From Gyrodactylus bullatarudis (lineage: Eukaryota > Platyhelminthes > Monogenea > Gyrodactylidea > Gyrodactylidae): a DNA stretch of 64,000 nt. The stretch lies in the NCBI GenBank assembly GCA_012064415.1, contig SSNU01000101.1, positions 247,382 through 311,381 of the forward strand, written 5' to 3'. Both the position numbers and the translations under genes were made by a program. Shown piece by piece: positions 11,801 through 25,800 of this stretch. Under the pieces are notes generated by a model. The model was not told where the DNA came from. It was given only the letters and a program-made list of their open reading frames with translations, and searched no databases. Numbering within the stretch: the first letter of the stretch is position 1; each line of letters starts with the position of its first letter.

Positions 11801-14152
11801 AAAACAAGAGGGGGCAAATGTTCTATTGATTAACCAGAATCAAAAATTGTTGTACATGATTAGAACCACCTGGAAAAGCTGGCAAATAAATTTGCTAATT
11901 TTAGAAAAATATCCCTATTGTAGATGTCTAAAGTGGAATCGCCTATCAGAAGTTAGCAAGAACCAAAAATGGCAATATCAACCATTATCAATGATACCTA
12001 CACTTGATTTTTTCTAAAAATGTACCTTAGTAGACCTTATAGTTTTCATTGAATCTTTCAGTTTTTCTTTTGAAATATAGACTATAAAAATGTAGCCAAG
12101 AATTGATATTTATATTATCATATTTTTATTTGATTCTATTCCTTCTTCTTGGGGTAATTATTATTCTAATATCAATTTTTCTTTTGTTTCAAGACAATGA
12201 AAAAAATTAAACTTGGAAAAATCAAAACAGTTTCTCTTGAGACAGAATTAATAAAAGGAATTTCGTAATCGTTTCAACCTCTCGCACGAATTTTTGTATT
12301 GTTTTTTTTTTATTCTCTTCAAACTTTGGCTGGTTTTGTTCTTCTCCTGTCTTGCATTCCATCATTGATATGAATTTCTTTAGCGAATACGAACGTTTAT
12401 CTCTAAAGAAAATACCAGATACATGAATTTTTTCTCCGTCTATCTTTTATCTTTTTGTTTTAGAAATTGAAAATAAAGTTTTTCTTCAACTTTAGCGACT
12501 AACGGGAACACATTTGCCTTATTTCTGTAAATAAAGTTGCACATGTTTTCCTCGTCAAGCCAAAATACATGGAAACTCGTATGCACTCTTAAGATGTTTG
12601 AGAATTCATTTTATCACACCTGACTCGAGTTACTGTAGTACAAGAGAGTCAATTATATTTGAAAGACTTGTCCAATGTTAAAGCAAAATTAAAAAGGTTG
12701 AATTATTCTGATCGAAAAAAAAACATTTTGAAATATCATCGGAAACTTTATTGAAACAGTAAAAAGACTGGCGCGTAGATCATAATTCCACCATTGATAT
12801 TTCCAAATTATTTCAGATCCAAGATAATCTATAATTTATCATACGTGCATTGCACAATTTTCAGAAGTAGGGAAAAGGGTGTTGAAATTATCGTGTATCA
12901 TTATAATTATTATTACATTTTTAATAGTGATAAGTTATCACTGATAACTAATTCAGAACATACTTTTTTCATTAACCTTTGTGTCTTAGAATGTAGAATC
13001 GAGTTTGAATAAAGTTTGGAATCATGTATAAATTGATTAATCTCGATCAGTAACTTGTTAGAATAATGCAGGTGTATTAATCATTTTGTGGATATTTTTT
13101 TTCAAAAATGAATTCTGTTGAGAGAAGAAATTATGAAAAATAAGCCGAGGCGTTTATTATAAGAGAATAATTTATCATTCTTACAATGTAAAAGTTTACA
13201 ATGGAGATCATTCACGCATTCAATGACCTCAATAATTTTACACCGTTTTGCTAAGGTTTCTCTGGGTGCATTCATTTTAAAGCAACAAGGTTCATTCAGA
13301 AAATATATAATAATAATATAGTGAAAATGAGTATTATCGATATTCAATAAGTGGGTTTGGTTTAAAAATTAGAGGTAAACGAAAAAAGATGTAAATCAAT
13401 TTTGAAGTGGTTTAAATTCTTAGTTCATTCAAAAAAACTTTGCAAACAACTTCATGGAGCTCAACCTCATATTTGGACCAACTTTTCTGATACAATTATA
13501 AATTCTAAGCATTATTTTGTATTGAAGCATGAGTCGAAAATGATTCTCCATTACATGTATGTCATTCGATTTTAAAAATCCAAAATTTTTCAAATCGCCG
13601 CTCAATTTTCAATGAATTTTTACTATGCAATCACTAAAATCCGGAATATCTAGGTCATTTAATGAATTTCTCAGGTTTTATCTTCAAAAATAGTAATCTT
13701 ATCATCAAGATGGCCTTCATGGTCAATTTCGTTTAACTTATCATGTCCGTGGGATATTGTGGGCAAAAAGGGCAATGACATAATGGAGAATGACTTTCAC
13801 GCTTTAAAAATATGCAAAACATGATCTGAGTACTAAAATTTATCAGAAAAGTAAGTACTATCGTGAGTTGTTCGGAGAAAAAAAATTTCACCCTAGCGTA
13901 GTGGTTACTTTTACCAAATTCAATAGAGATATAAAATTCATAAGTGAATGTTTATTCTGATTTGGGAAAATGTAAAAAGCTAAATTTGTAGAAACATGTA
14001 CCACATAAGATCAGAGCCTTTATCATTTTCGAAGAGCATTCAAAATTGCGAGCTAAGTCGAAAGATAGTAAAATTATCTTGAAAAAACTTTTGAATAAAT
14101 AGATCAATTAAAATATATTTCAAGAAGGTCTAGATTTCCAGAGCAAATCTGA
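8811..14152. other. No gene seen; repeat families A and B
   Basis: AT-rich DNA. Family B copies lie at about 8905-9045 and 9590-9685 (shared CCCGATCAGAATTTT and AAAAATAAGAGAAAT). A 60-bp direct repeat with AAGTGGGTAACACAGTAT occurs at about 9060-9118 and 11335-11395. A family A left end starts near 9122. Open frames at 10145-10342 and 11697-12017 are the longest, but show no domain and no convincing splice context, so they are not called as genes. Confidence 0.45.
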
Positions 14153-14370
14153 TGTTACAGTAAAAAAATTTCTATTGAAACATCTTATTTTTATTGAAAC
14201 ACGAATATTTACCCCCTAATTAAGTATTGTCTCAACCAATCAGAATGCAGCAAGTGATTTCTATACATTTAGATAGGTCGACATAAATAATACTTAATTA
14301 GGGGGTAAATATTCGTGTTTCAATAAAAATAAGAGGTTTCAATAGAAATTTTTTAACTGTAAATCTAACA
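14153..14370. mobile_element. Foldback MITE with TGTTA...TAACA ends
   Basis: A 218-bp near-palindrome. The arms (about 14153-14231 and 14288-14370) share TATTGAAACACGAATATTTA and CCCCCTAATTAAGTATT. The outermost bases are TGTTA and TAACA, as in the Ginger-type element at 41516. The flanks (CTGA left, TTCT right) show no clear target duplication, so assignment to that group is tentative. Confidence 0.6.
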
Positions 14371-16893
14371 TTCTTTCCATTGATGTGTCGTTTGAGTTTA
14401 TTTTATTCCTAGTTTCGAAGTTGTTATCAATAATTTATTATCGTGGGCCAAACTCTTGTATTATATACAATTCTCTAATCTGATCATGAAAAATATATGA
14501 ATAGTATTTTGGTTTTGATGAGCTCATCGTACCACCTAAGAAGACAATAACCATCGAAACATTCTGATGACCAATGGCTGAGAATGCTAACACATTGACC
14601 TAACTTTAATAAATGTTATCATGAAAGCTACATTAGATCATATTTTAGAAATTTATGAATGAAACCATCAGTGATAATGATCAAAATACTTGATGGGAAA
14701 TATATTTGCTAAAGTATGAAATTTAAATCGATCTTCTTTGTTAGCAAACAGGCTCATTCTCTTGAATTATATTGAGCAAAATTGCTGACTCGGACCCCTA
14801 AAATTCAATTTACTTTTTGGTTCCATTTTATAATGCAAAATTATTGAATATTGCTTTTGGATTGTTACCTTTTACTTTTAACTTATTAAAAATTTTGCAT
14901 TAAAAATGGAACCAAAAAGTGAATTAAATTTTTGGGATCCTCAAATCCAGTGTAGAAAATAACCAAAATTGTATTTTGGCCAACTACTGTAACCATATCT
15001 GCAAATGGGAATGTCCAAGTCAACAATTTTGCAAATACCCCTTTTTGTAATTCATTTTTTTATGATCCTGAGTTTTGTTGTAGTTGTCATAGTAGATAGA
15101 ACTGCTATCTTTTGGGTACTGTGCACACAGTACAATCAAGGTTTTAGAAGCAATTTAAATAAGTGAAATTTACTTGTATTTATTATTAGAAACTTTTGAA
15201 ATTTCTTGTCTGGGTCATATTGCATCTCTGTGAATTTATTTCATTTGTGCTCAAGGAACAATTGTTGCATAGATTTAAAAAAACTTCAAGGAACTAACCA
15301 TTTGTTTTTTTCAAATGCTATGTTATTCAGTTATCCTTAACCTGTATTCTACATGAATCAAAAGCTTTTAACAGACGATATAACAGTGCCCTGTGTTTAA
15401 AGGAGGAGCATTTGTCCAACTTATCCTGTGATCTGTGAATGTAATTATTCATGTATAGTTTTTATTATATCCCATTCGTAATACACATGGATAATACCCA
15501 TTGGATATCAGACATATCCTGTCGGCAAAATTAATTTATCAAATAGACTTTGTAGATTTAAAAAAATTTAATTCCTTTTAAAAGTACTTTAATGTTAATT
15601 TGTATGAAGCCGTAAGTCTTTTGGGGAAAGGGTTTTTTTTGTTTTTCAATATCTTATTTTATGTATCAAGTTAGAATTCAAGCTTTATTGGGTTCTGAAA
15701 AAATGTTAGGATCTTGAAACCAGTCATAATCGTCGCATACCTTGACTTGATACTTAGCAACTCGTATAGCGTCATCAGAAATCTAAGCTGAAAGTCAATC
15801 AAATGAACTTTCTCCCAGATCAATCAATATAATTCTAGCAATAATGGTTTTGTCTCTATGATTGCACTGAAATTTTGATTATTGAAAAGAATGACCAGCC
15901 AAAAGGGCTAAGCAAATCAAACATGAACTACTATAATAAGATTACTATTTTATTTATCAGAAAAATCAAGTCTAGATACTTGCTTGTAATAAAAAATATA
16001 TTTTTAAAGTTACCATTTTAAAGGTCAGGCATTCTATTAGGATCACTAGAAAAGTACAAGGGGGATCTGTTTAGATTTTCTTTCGATAATAATCTTTATC
16101 AGAATATATTTTTATTCTTGCATTCAAAAGGTGTTGTATTGAAATAGGAAACTTTACATTATTTTTATAACTGAGAAATTAATTTCAAGTATATCTAATA
16201 GGGGAGTCAAATATTTTTTCCGAACAATATTTCGGCTGCAATGCGAATCCGTTAAATCCAACTTAGAAAATGCCATCTATGAAATTTGAATTCAAAATTT
16301 TTCATTCTCTGATACCAAAAATCCATTTTCCCAAACATCTTCAACATATGTCAAAATTAATCGGAATTCTTTACTAATAGAATATGCAGTGCTGATTGAA
16401 AATACATTACAAACCTATTTCTATTTAAAATTGCATTCAAATGGCTCAAATTTAAGTTTTAATCGATTGTAGTAGAAAAATTCATTGAAAATAGTTGGCG
16501 CTAATTCAAAAATCGGTATTTTCTATTGCGAATTGGGGTAACTAAGCAAAATTTTAAATACATGGTTCAAAAGGAACTCTTTTACGTTGAAAAATTCTCT
16601 TTAAAATGAGCTCTGCACATCTGGATGTTAAAAAATTTACCTCTCTAATATCTATCATGACTCCATGTTAAACACCTTTGGAGTTCATTAATTTTGGTTT
16701 AAGCATTTATTAAGATTAAAGCCTGTTAAAATCTTTCTACGATTTAAAAGCTTTCTTTGCTAAGCAAAAAAACTGAAAACTCTGCTGGATAAAAAAACGT
16801 TAATCTATCTCATTACTTATTAGTAGAATGTAAAATTTCTATTTATTCAGTTACATGTGTATGCAATATTCAAATTTTGAATTGATTTTTCAG
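14371..16893. other. No gene seen; palindromic repeat at 14795-14935
   Basis: Mostly AT-rich DNA upstream of the next gene. A foldback at 14795-14935 has arms sharing CTTTTTGGTTCCATTTT and its complement. Its right part (14905-15010, including TGTAACCATATCTGCAAATG) recurs at 44140-44235, so it belongs to a dispersed family. No promoter or 5' exon for the gene starting at 16895 could be identified. Confidence 0.45.
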
Positions 16894-16894
16894 A

Positions 16895-19800
16895 ATGCTC
16901 ATCTGCCCATACCAAGGTGATAGTAGGAAACAGTACTCGAGCTATCCCAACCCAACAACTATTCATTCAGCTAGTGACTACAACAATCAAAGGGCAATAA
17001 TTGATTTGTCAGGAGGTGCCGGTGAAGCAAGTCTTGATACTCAAGTCCTACAAGATTTCCTCATCATTGATCAGAATATAAAATCGTAAGTTGAATTGCT
17101 GAGCTGAGAAGTTTGTTCTTAACTCAATTAATTCAATTGTAGAGCTGGTTAATATGAAGATGTGAATTTATGCTTTTTACAAAAATCTGAATATTTTCAT
17201 CGAGAACTTGAATACAGTTGGTATCGGGCCATTGGTTATTACATTACAATGTACAAATTTCCGCATGCTTAAATTTTTACTATGAATAAAATGCTTTTAT
17301 TTGGTTCATTACCATAAGAATAAAAAGAATTTGACTTTGGGAATCACCATAAAACTTTTGATAAATTCGTGATTATTCAGGGATCTTGAGTCATCGAAAA
17401 TTCATTCAATCTTCAACCAGTAGGAATGATCAATAAATTGATATTCAGATGAGCTTCATTGGTCTCATTCAGCATATCTGATTTCCTATAATAATTCTTA
17501 ATACTTGAATTACTCTGTTGAATGAAGATAATCTATAGAAAAAAAGGATAGAATATTCTTTTATTGATCACCTCAAAATCTGCCTAATTTTCATGTGTAG
17601 CCCCTGGTTGATATGGTAGAGATGTTCTTTGATGAAATTTTAAAAATTTCTTTCGTCCATGAAATAGGATCACAAAAATCTCATTTTTTCCTACGAGTGC
17701 ATTGAGACTATTGAAAAATAACTAATAATTTATCAGGCATAACCCATCTTCTCTCTCTGAAGTTCTCTGTCTCAAATAGAACAAACGATAAGTTTGAAAT
17801 AGGGGTGGTGTTCGGATTTTTAATCGATCAAGCAGATGAAAAATGAGTAGTTTTATAATGAGGTTTATTGAAACTTGAGTCCAATTTTTTTTGATAGTAC
17901 AGTGAACTGTAATCAACTGTGAGTGGCCTGTTCAATCACTTACCGAGACTTATTAAAGTCGTCAAAACGATGGCCTGTCTTTCAACACTATCGACCATTA
18001 AGTATTAATAAATTTTTTACCAATTTTTCTAGATATTGGGAGTGAGTTCTAGCCTAAGCCATGGAATTGCTTTATGTGTTGTAAAAACATAAATATAGAT
18101 GAATATGTAGTATTTTATATCCGCACACAATATAAAGTTGAGATCTATGATTTTTACAGAAATTTCAATTTTTTCATCAACAGTTAGATTTTCAGAAAAA
18201 AAATTTTCCCAAACGATAGCATTAGATCATATCTAACATTATTGATTTTCTTGTATAATTCACATTCCTTACTGCTTTTGACCACTTTCCGACTTAAAAA
18301 TCAATGTCAAATTTCGACCATTATTTTTTCTTCATGATCTAGATTCCAAAAAGTCTTACATTCAATTTCTTGATGAAAAATTGAGATTCCTACAAAAGAT
18401 CATAGACTCCCAACTTCATCAATTAGCTTTATTAGATGTCTTTCGAAAAAACCAAGTTTAAATCAAAGGAGATATTTTTTTCATCAGATTCTGAATAGGG
18501 GTTGTAATCTGTCATTTCACCTTGGATTTTTTATTTCTTCATTCGATCAATGCAGTAAATGACTTTCTTCTCTTGTACCTATCAACTTATTACATGTCAA
18601 GTTTTAAGATTTTGAAAATAAATTTTTTTTGACATATTTCATATAATTGAAAAATCATTTTAAAATTTTGGTTTGATTGATTCTCATGTAGATTTCTACA
18701 TTTATTCGAATGAATACAAGCCCATTTAGGTTGATAGGAGCTGTCTTATTTGATGGAAGTTTACGAGGGTTCATTTTCATACCAATGCTAACTTAAACTG
18801 AGTCAATAAATAGTCAGAATGATTTCTATTTTGTAAGTTGAAATATAACGCTTAATCTATCTCACCAAAAAAAGGTCTATCCTGGATTGGGTCTCAATAC
18901 ATCACATGACTGAAACTATATTAAATGATTTCTTGGGATTTTTTCAACCCCTTCGAGCCATGAAACTGCCAAAGATATGAAGAAGCTTCACCATTAACCA
19001 ACTCTCAACCTCACATAGAATCATTCACGAATTTCGAGGATTTTGACTAGTGCGGTTATAAGATATAGGATTTCAATGAAAAATGTTACATCATTTTTTT
19101 AAGAATCTTTGTAAACATCTGGAGCAAAATCTGGTCTATAATTACTGAAATTGCCCATCGATAAAATTAATCTTCAAGTGTTTTAATATTACCTCACCAA
19201 ATTTCCCTTCAAAATATATTTTCATTGTGAAAATTTTCAAATTAATACCGATCAGAATTGTTATATTCATGAAAAATAAGAGGAATTTCATTTTTAACCA
19301 TTGATAAAACAATTTAAAAGGATTTAAATCTTTTTTGCAACTCTTGAAAAAGAAATAATGCGAATTCAAATTAAAATTATGAAAATAAAAAGTTTGAAAA
19401 CGTTTTTTTTTTAATTTTCATAAATTTGTTTATCTTATTACAGAATCATGAAAAAATACTTTGAAGCGAAATTTGGTGGACTGATTTTAAATCAATTGGA
19501 GATTATATTCATCATATATGATATGATGATATATATCGATAGGCAATTTTAGGAATCTTGGAAAATCTAAATACGTTCTAGAATAGAACCTAGTTCAAGA
19601 ATATTTCAAACAGACATGAATTTGTGTATCTGTGACACCTGTTGGTTTTATATTCTCGGGAACTAGATCAACTTTTTTTCAGCGTGTAGAAGAGAAAAAT
19701 TATTCAGATACATCAAAATTAATTGTTCAATTCATCAAAAAGTTGTGTAAGGTGTCTTGAAATAAATTACACTTGCAATTATTCTTGATATACATATCCT

Positions 19801-22800
19801 TAACAAGATCACGCTCATATTTTTCCACACACCTTAAGGCAGGAATTTGCTAAACAACAAGGGGGTTTGGAAATGTAACATTCTTTCACTCCAACCAAGT
19901 TAATTATTTGATAATAATTCAAAATTTCATGATGGAAAAATATGAAATTCCTAAAGTTAAATTTCTTAATCGGTTTTTAAATTGATTTCAAAGTGATATG
20001 GTTATTAAGTTTTGGAGGTTGCTGACTAGTAATTTTCGAGGAAATCAGACAACTTATGTCCGATATATATTAAGTTTTGGTTAGATTGAATTTCTTGTCT
20101 TTTAGATGGGTCTTTTGAGAAAATTATCGGCTCTCTACTCTAATCGTGATCACCCTTACACTTTGAAAGCTCAAACTTCCAAAAGAAAAGTATTGTCCGT
20201 CAAATCAAAATTGATTTAAATTCAATAAGAAACTGTTAACAACCATAATGCAGCTTAAAGATAAGCTTATTACGAATCTAGAATTACAGTTCAAAGCAAT
20301 TATTTTCAGTTCAGTAGCTATCTTTCATACTTGCTTTTTACTAACGAGTCTTAAGTTGTGATCCTTAGGAATAGTTTTCAAAGAAACAAACTTTATCCTA
20401 GTAAATGATTGTTTGCAGATTCTTTTTCAGATTCCAAAATATTAATAGATCTCATATGAGATTAGGGATAAGGAAAATATTTACTGAGGTCAAAATCGAT
20501 TGAAATGAGCCAGAAGAGCTGAAAAATAAAATTTATTGTCCGTAATAGCTACTAATTGTTGATTAGTATATTTAACAGCAGTTTTTATAGTTTAGAATCC
20601 AAAAGTATATCATAGAAATTAGAGTTCTACAAAGAGGAGCTACTTTAGATTTATTATTGGTAAAAATATTTATTTTCACGCAATATTATCTCATTTTATT
20701 TCACCTATACAGGAATAAGAAACATTTAACAACAGACTTAGATGAATGCCCAATACGTACAAAAGATTGTAACTGCCATCGGAATGACCAGCGCCAATCA
20801 AATAGTTCAGACGAGGCAACTTATAGCAGCTCAAAAATTTATCAAGCCGGTTCAAATTCCAGTTCTTTATTATCGGTTAGCCAGAACAGTCAGAATGTTG
20901 ACTTACTTCTCGATATTATAACAGATAAAGTTGTACGTATTTTTCAAATTCCCTTAAACTTTTATCAACGTCTGAAAAATTAATTTAAACTTACATTTCG
21001 CAAAAGATTTGCAAAAACTTTTGATTGATCTTTATGAGAATTTCCGACTCAAGGTTCACTATCTTTCCAAAATTAATTTCTCTTCCTCATTAGGTCTGTA
21101 CCTCTGGACTCATCAAGAATGTTTGAAAGGGTCCTAAGAAGTTCTAATCATTTTAAACTTTAATATGAAAACCCCATCCCAGCTGATCATTATTCCTTTA
21201 TTCAGCAATTTACATAAACAAAACGTCATCATAAAACAATTCCTTCTTGTAACATCTTTAAAAGGCAATAGAATTTCGGATCTTAAAAAAAATGTTTATG
21301 TTGGTTGCATTAAAAAAGTTTACTTTTCTCCATTCATTATCACATAATCTCATGATTGTCTGGTAAATTCAGGGATGAAAACTGATTATTATTTTTGTCT
21401 TGATGCAAAAAGCAAAAATATTGAGTTCATATTTTTCCAATGCATAAAGTCATGGGAGGAAAAGAAATTCTTTGTCCCACGTGAAAGTTTTTTTGTTTAA
21501 ACAGTATCCTTTTCCACTTCACTTTTAAATTAAGCTTAGTTAAAGCAGAAATAATCTTAATAATTATTATTATAATACATTTGTACATTTTTCTATTATC
21601 TATCAGCATTTCGTCAGGAGCTACTTTACCTTGGATAGACTTAAAGATGAAAAATTACACGAAAATTCAACTGACCGAATCATGAATGAAATTATCATTC
21701 TTTTTTATTTGAATTCACTAATCACAATAAAGCTATTCTCAATGAATTTCTAGCAATTTATAATTTTCATTTTCTTATCAAATTTTAAGATTTACAAAAA
21801 AGGCGCACTTTCACCGATTAAAAACATCCAAATAAAATTAGCAATGTCTTGAGTCGGGGATTTCAAACTTTCATCAAACCTGAGCAATGCTCAGTGAATA
21901 TAAATGAATTTTTCTTAAAAGTTCGATCGTTGCGTCAAAAAGAAACTCCCTCCTTTTGTGAAAGAGAAGCACGCGTATCTGTCAATGATATTTTTTATTA
22001 TAGTTTTCTTAAAGTGTTTACTTTCAAGTGTTTTGATTTTATTCTAAATATAAATTTTTTCATTCCTTTAATTTTCATAATCATTTCATACCATAAATAA
22101 AAACGATATTTCTATCATTAAAAAATTTTTTTTAATTTAAAATTAGGAAATTCTTTCCTACAAAATTTTTGGAATTCAAAATTGCCATTATTTTTGTAGG
22201 TTTTTTAGAATTCTCAGCTTTATATCAACAAGCTCAAGATCAAACATGCTAGAAAAGTGTGTTCATTAGCAATTTCATAGGATCCTAATCGTATTTTCAA
22301 ACATGAATGACAAGCATTTTCATTACAAAAAAATCCATAAATTATATAGAAAATTTGCTCAAAAATTTCATTCATATGACTTTGGAAGGACTAAAATGAA
22401 CATCTATTTCAGTTGTAAAAAGATTTGAAAATCATGAAAATATTTTTTAAAACTCGAGCTTCAAGGGAACCAATGAAATTTGACTTAATTTCCAAGGAAA
22501 ATATCAATTAATATAAAATTCTCTACACACTTGAAGTTACTTTATCATGTCTATAAAACTTGCTTTATTTCTAACTTGGTTTGTTTACCATCAATGTCTC
22601 GCTCTTTAGTTTATCTTTCAAAATCTGGATATCTATTAAATTGGAGTTGGGGTTTTTACATTAAAAATGTTATCTTGGTATTGCAACAGAATATGCTAGA
22701 GTTTTATTCATTATCTTTTCTTTTGAGACTTTTGCATTTTCTAGCAAATTTCTTGTGAAAGAGATGATTTATTGTTATCATCTCATTGATTTTCTAGCCA

Positions 22801-25800
22801 ATTTAATCAAGTTTATTTCTTCAGAGGGACATCCAAGATGCAAATGATGACATAACAAAAAACCTTAAGGAGGCAGAATCCATACTCTGCGATCTCCGAA
22901 AGACGCAAGCCATCAATAGCCGTTTGGAAGTGATTAATGAGAACTCTCAAAACTCTGAGGTAATTAAGAAATCATAATTTTTAACCAAGTAGTTCTTCAG
23001 GAAGCTTTTCGGCATAGATTGATTTATAACGTATGGGTCTATTTGAAGAAAAAGAATAAAATTCATCACTTGAAGAAAAATAAAAGATTAAGATTAGAAA
23101 TAAAATCATTTAGATTACCCTGATAAAAATAGTTTTGACTCACACAATATGGATTCACTAACCTTCCTCATGAGTTCATGAGAAACCAATAAAATTTTTG
23201 ATTCAAGTACAATACAAAATATATATTTGTCTCTGAATTATACACTTGAATTTTAGTCATTTTCTATGAAAGACTTCCATATGAACATTCTATACAATCC
23301 ATATGTTACCGTAAATATTGAAACTCACGAATATTTTCGTGAGTATTGAAGCTCGTGAGTTTCGAAACTCCCCAGTGAGTATTGAAACTAAACTAAATTT
23401 TCAAATATCTATCAATTTATTTTGAAATAATTTTCGAAGTTGAAAAACTTAAACTCCTCAGTGATATGAATCAAAAATATTAGTATAATAACTTTTTATC
23501 ATTACAAATTATCACTTTCTATTACTACAAGGACTACTGTTATGATACTTCGAGTTACAAAGTAAGCCTGCATTTGCATCTATTTGTCTTGCAATCACAT
23601 TTAATAAAACGCTAGCCACCAAATTTTGACTCGAATCCAGAAATTTTTCTAAAAAAACATTCTTAGGCGGGAACTTGATTAGATGAAATGGATTTCTCTT
23701 GAAGAACAGTAAATTCATCGGCAGAGAACCATCCATTTATTATTCCATGCTTAGTCCCGATACGATAGAAATTTTCAGCTTTCTAAGATATGGTTATTAA
23801 CCAATAAGATTTGAAGGAATCTACAAATGTAGGACTCCAAATTACCTACAAAATAAAAATTTATACATTTACTTTACACTTGATTTCATGTGAACTGGCC
23901 TAGATTATATTTTAGAGAAAATAATAATAAACCTTGAATAAAAATTAGTAAAAGTAGATTTAATTGGGATATAACCATTAAAGTTATTAACCAACCTTTT
24001 TCCAATAATGGTTATATCCCAATTAAATCTACTTTTACTAGTTTTTATTGAAGATTTCAGATTCCATCATGAAACAAAACAATTTTCCTATTAAACCTTG
24101 GATAAATACATACAAAAAGTTATAGTAGCAAGATACATATCAACTTTAAAAATTATTTCAAAATAAATTGATAGATATTTGAAAATTTAGTTTAGTTTCA
24201 ATACTCACTGGGGAGTTTCTATATTTACGGTAACATATACATTAGAGTAGGAAAAAATTTTCCCAGCCTTAATCTCATTTTGAAGATTATCGAAAACTAA
24301 GCAACCATACGTTTTCGAGTTTGTTCTGATATACAAAATCTCGATTGAAAATGACAATTTTTGAACACGCGTCAAGAGTTTTTCAATGAATTTCACTACG
24401 AAAAGGGACAAAATTATGATTTTTTGAATAGTTTTTGCAACATTTTGAATTAAAATAGGGCTTATCGTAAAAATTGAGTTTTTTTCACATGTCGGAAGAA
24501 AGTCCCAGAAAATTGGGTAAATTTTGATGATTTTAGAGAAAATGGGATTTTTGTATATCAGAACATGGAAAATTTTCATTTTTTTCTCGATTAAAACATC
24601 AATTTTTGATTAAGACATGGAATATTATTCGGGGAAAATAAAATTTTGTTTTATCCTACTATTCATACAATTTATTTTCAATGAATCTCAATAATTTTAG
24701 GACCAAAATGCCATCATCCGAAGGAGGAAAAACCTTCCCAAAATTAATGAAACAGGTGAGTCTTTTATAAAAATTTTATATGTAATCAAGATGAATTTAA
24801 ATTACTTTTGCGTATCGATAAATTCTGTATTTTGCTTTTGTCTATTCAACTAGCCTTGATAATTTGGAAAAAGTCATAGAAATCATCAGGTATTATTAAG
24901 GAAAAGCTATATTTTTCTAGCTATTATCAATTATTAACTAATTACTTTATGAAAAGATTAAAATTTTATAGAAAACTCAAAATTAGATAATTCAATGATC
25001 AGTTTCCACGAACTTCAATAGCCGAATTCGAATTTTTCTTCTGATTTATCATTGTTTCACTTCTTTAGACAAATTTGAATTCTAGCGCTGATCCGAATTA
25101 TCAGGATTTAATTTTAAAATTTTAAGCTCAAAGTTTGATCAGAGTAAACCTTTAATTTCTATGCTATTTTTGGTTTTGCTACGTAAGAAGGATTTCTGCA
25201 GGAAATTAATCTGATAAATAAAGAATTGATACTTCTTAAATATCGCAGGATAGAATTTGAAAATGAATTCAGTAGTAAAAATCCTGAAGCATTTCAAAAG
25301 ATTTATTGGAACAATAGCCTTTTTACAATTACCAATTTGTTAAAAGACTTTTAATTCCCTCTCGCCTCTGTGTAAAAGATAAACTGTATTTATACAAATA
25401 GGTTTGTGGCAGATAGTTCCCCAATATCAAAAATTTATTGTGTAAATGTATGAAAGAAAATCAATCATTACTTGTAGTAGTTAAATTGAAATGTACTGTT
25501 GGATATGTGCGGAATCTGGAATGAACTTAGTTTGTAGTTTGTTAAGTCACCAACTTTTCGTCTCCTTTATATGAGAAAACCTATCAAGAAATTCTTTTTC
25601 CTCTGATAATGTTGTCAACCAGAAGAAATCACAAGTGATTCAATCAATTTTCGTTATTGATTAACCTCCGTTTTTATCTGAGTAATAGAAGAATTCATAA
25701 AGATTGCCAGGCTTATTTAAAAAAAAATAGTCGAGCTTTATTCTGTGGCATACTCATCAGCTTCTACATGCAAGATTTGTATATGTTACAGGGATTCTGG

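Noticed and set aside
24205..24579. 124-aa minus-strand frame
   Set aside because: It lies in family C repeat DNA; the second copy at 27554-28002 does not keep the frame in a protein-like way.
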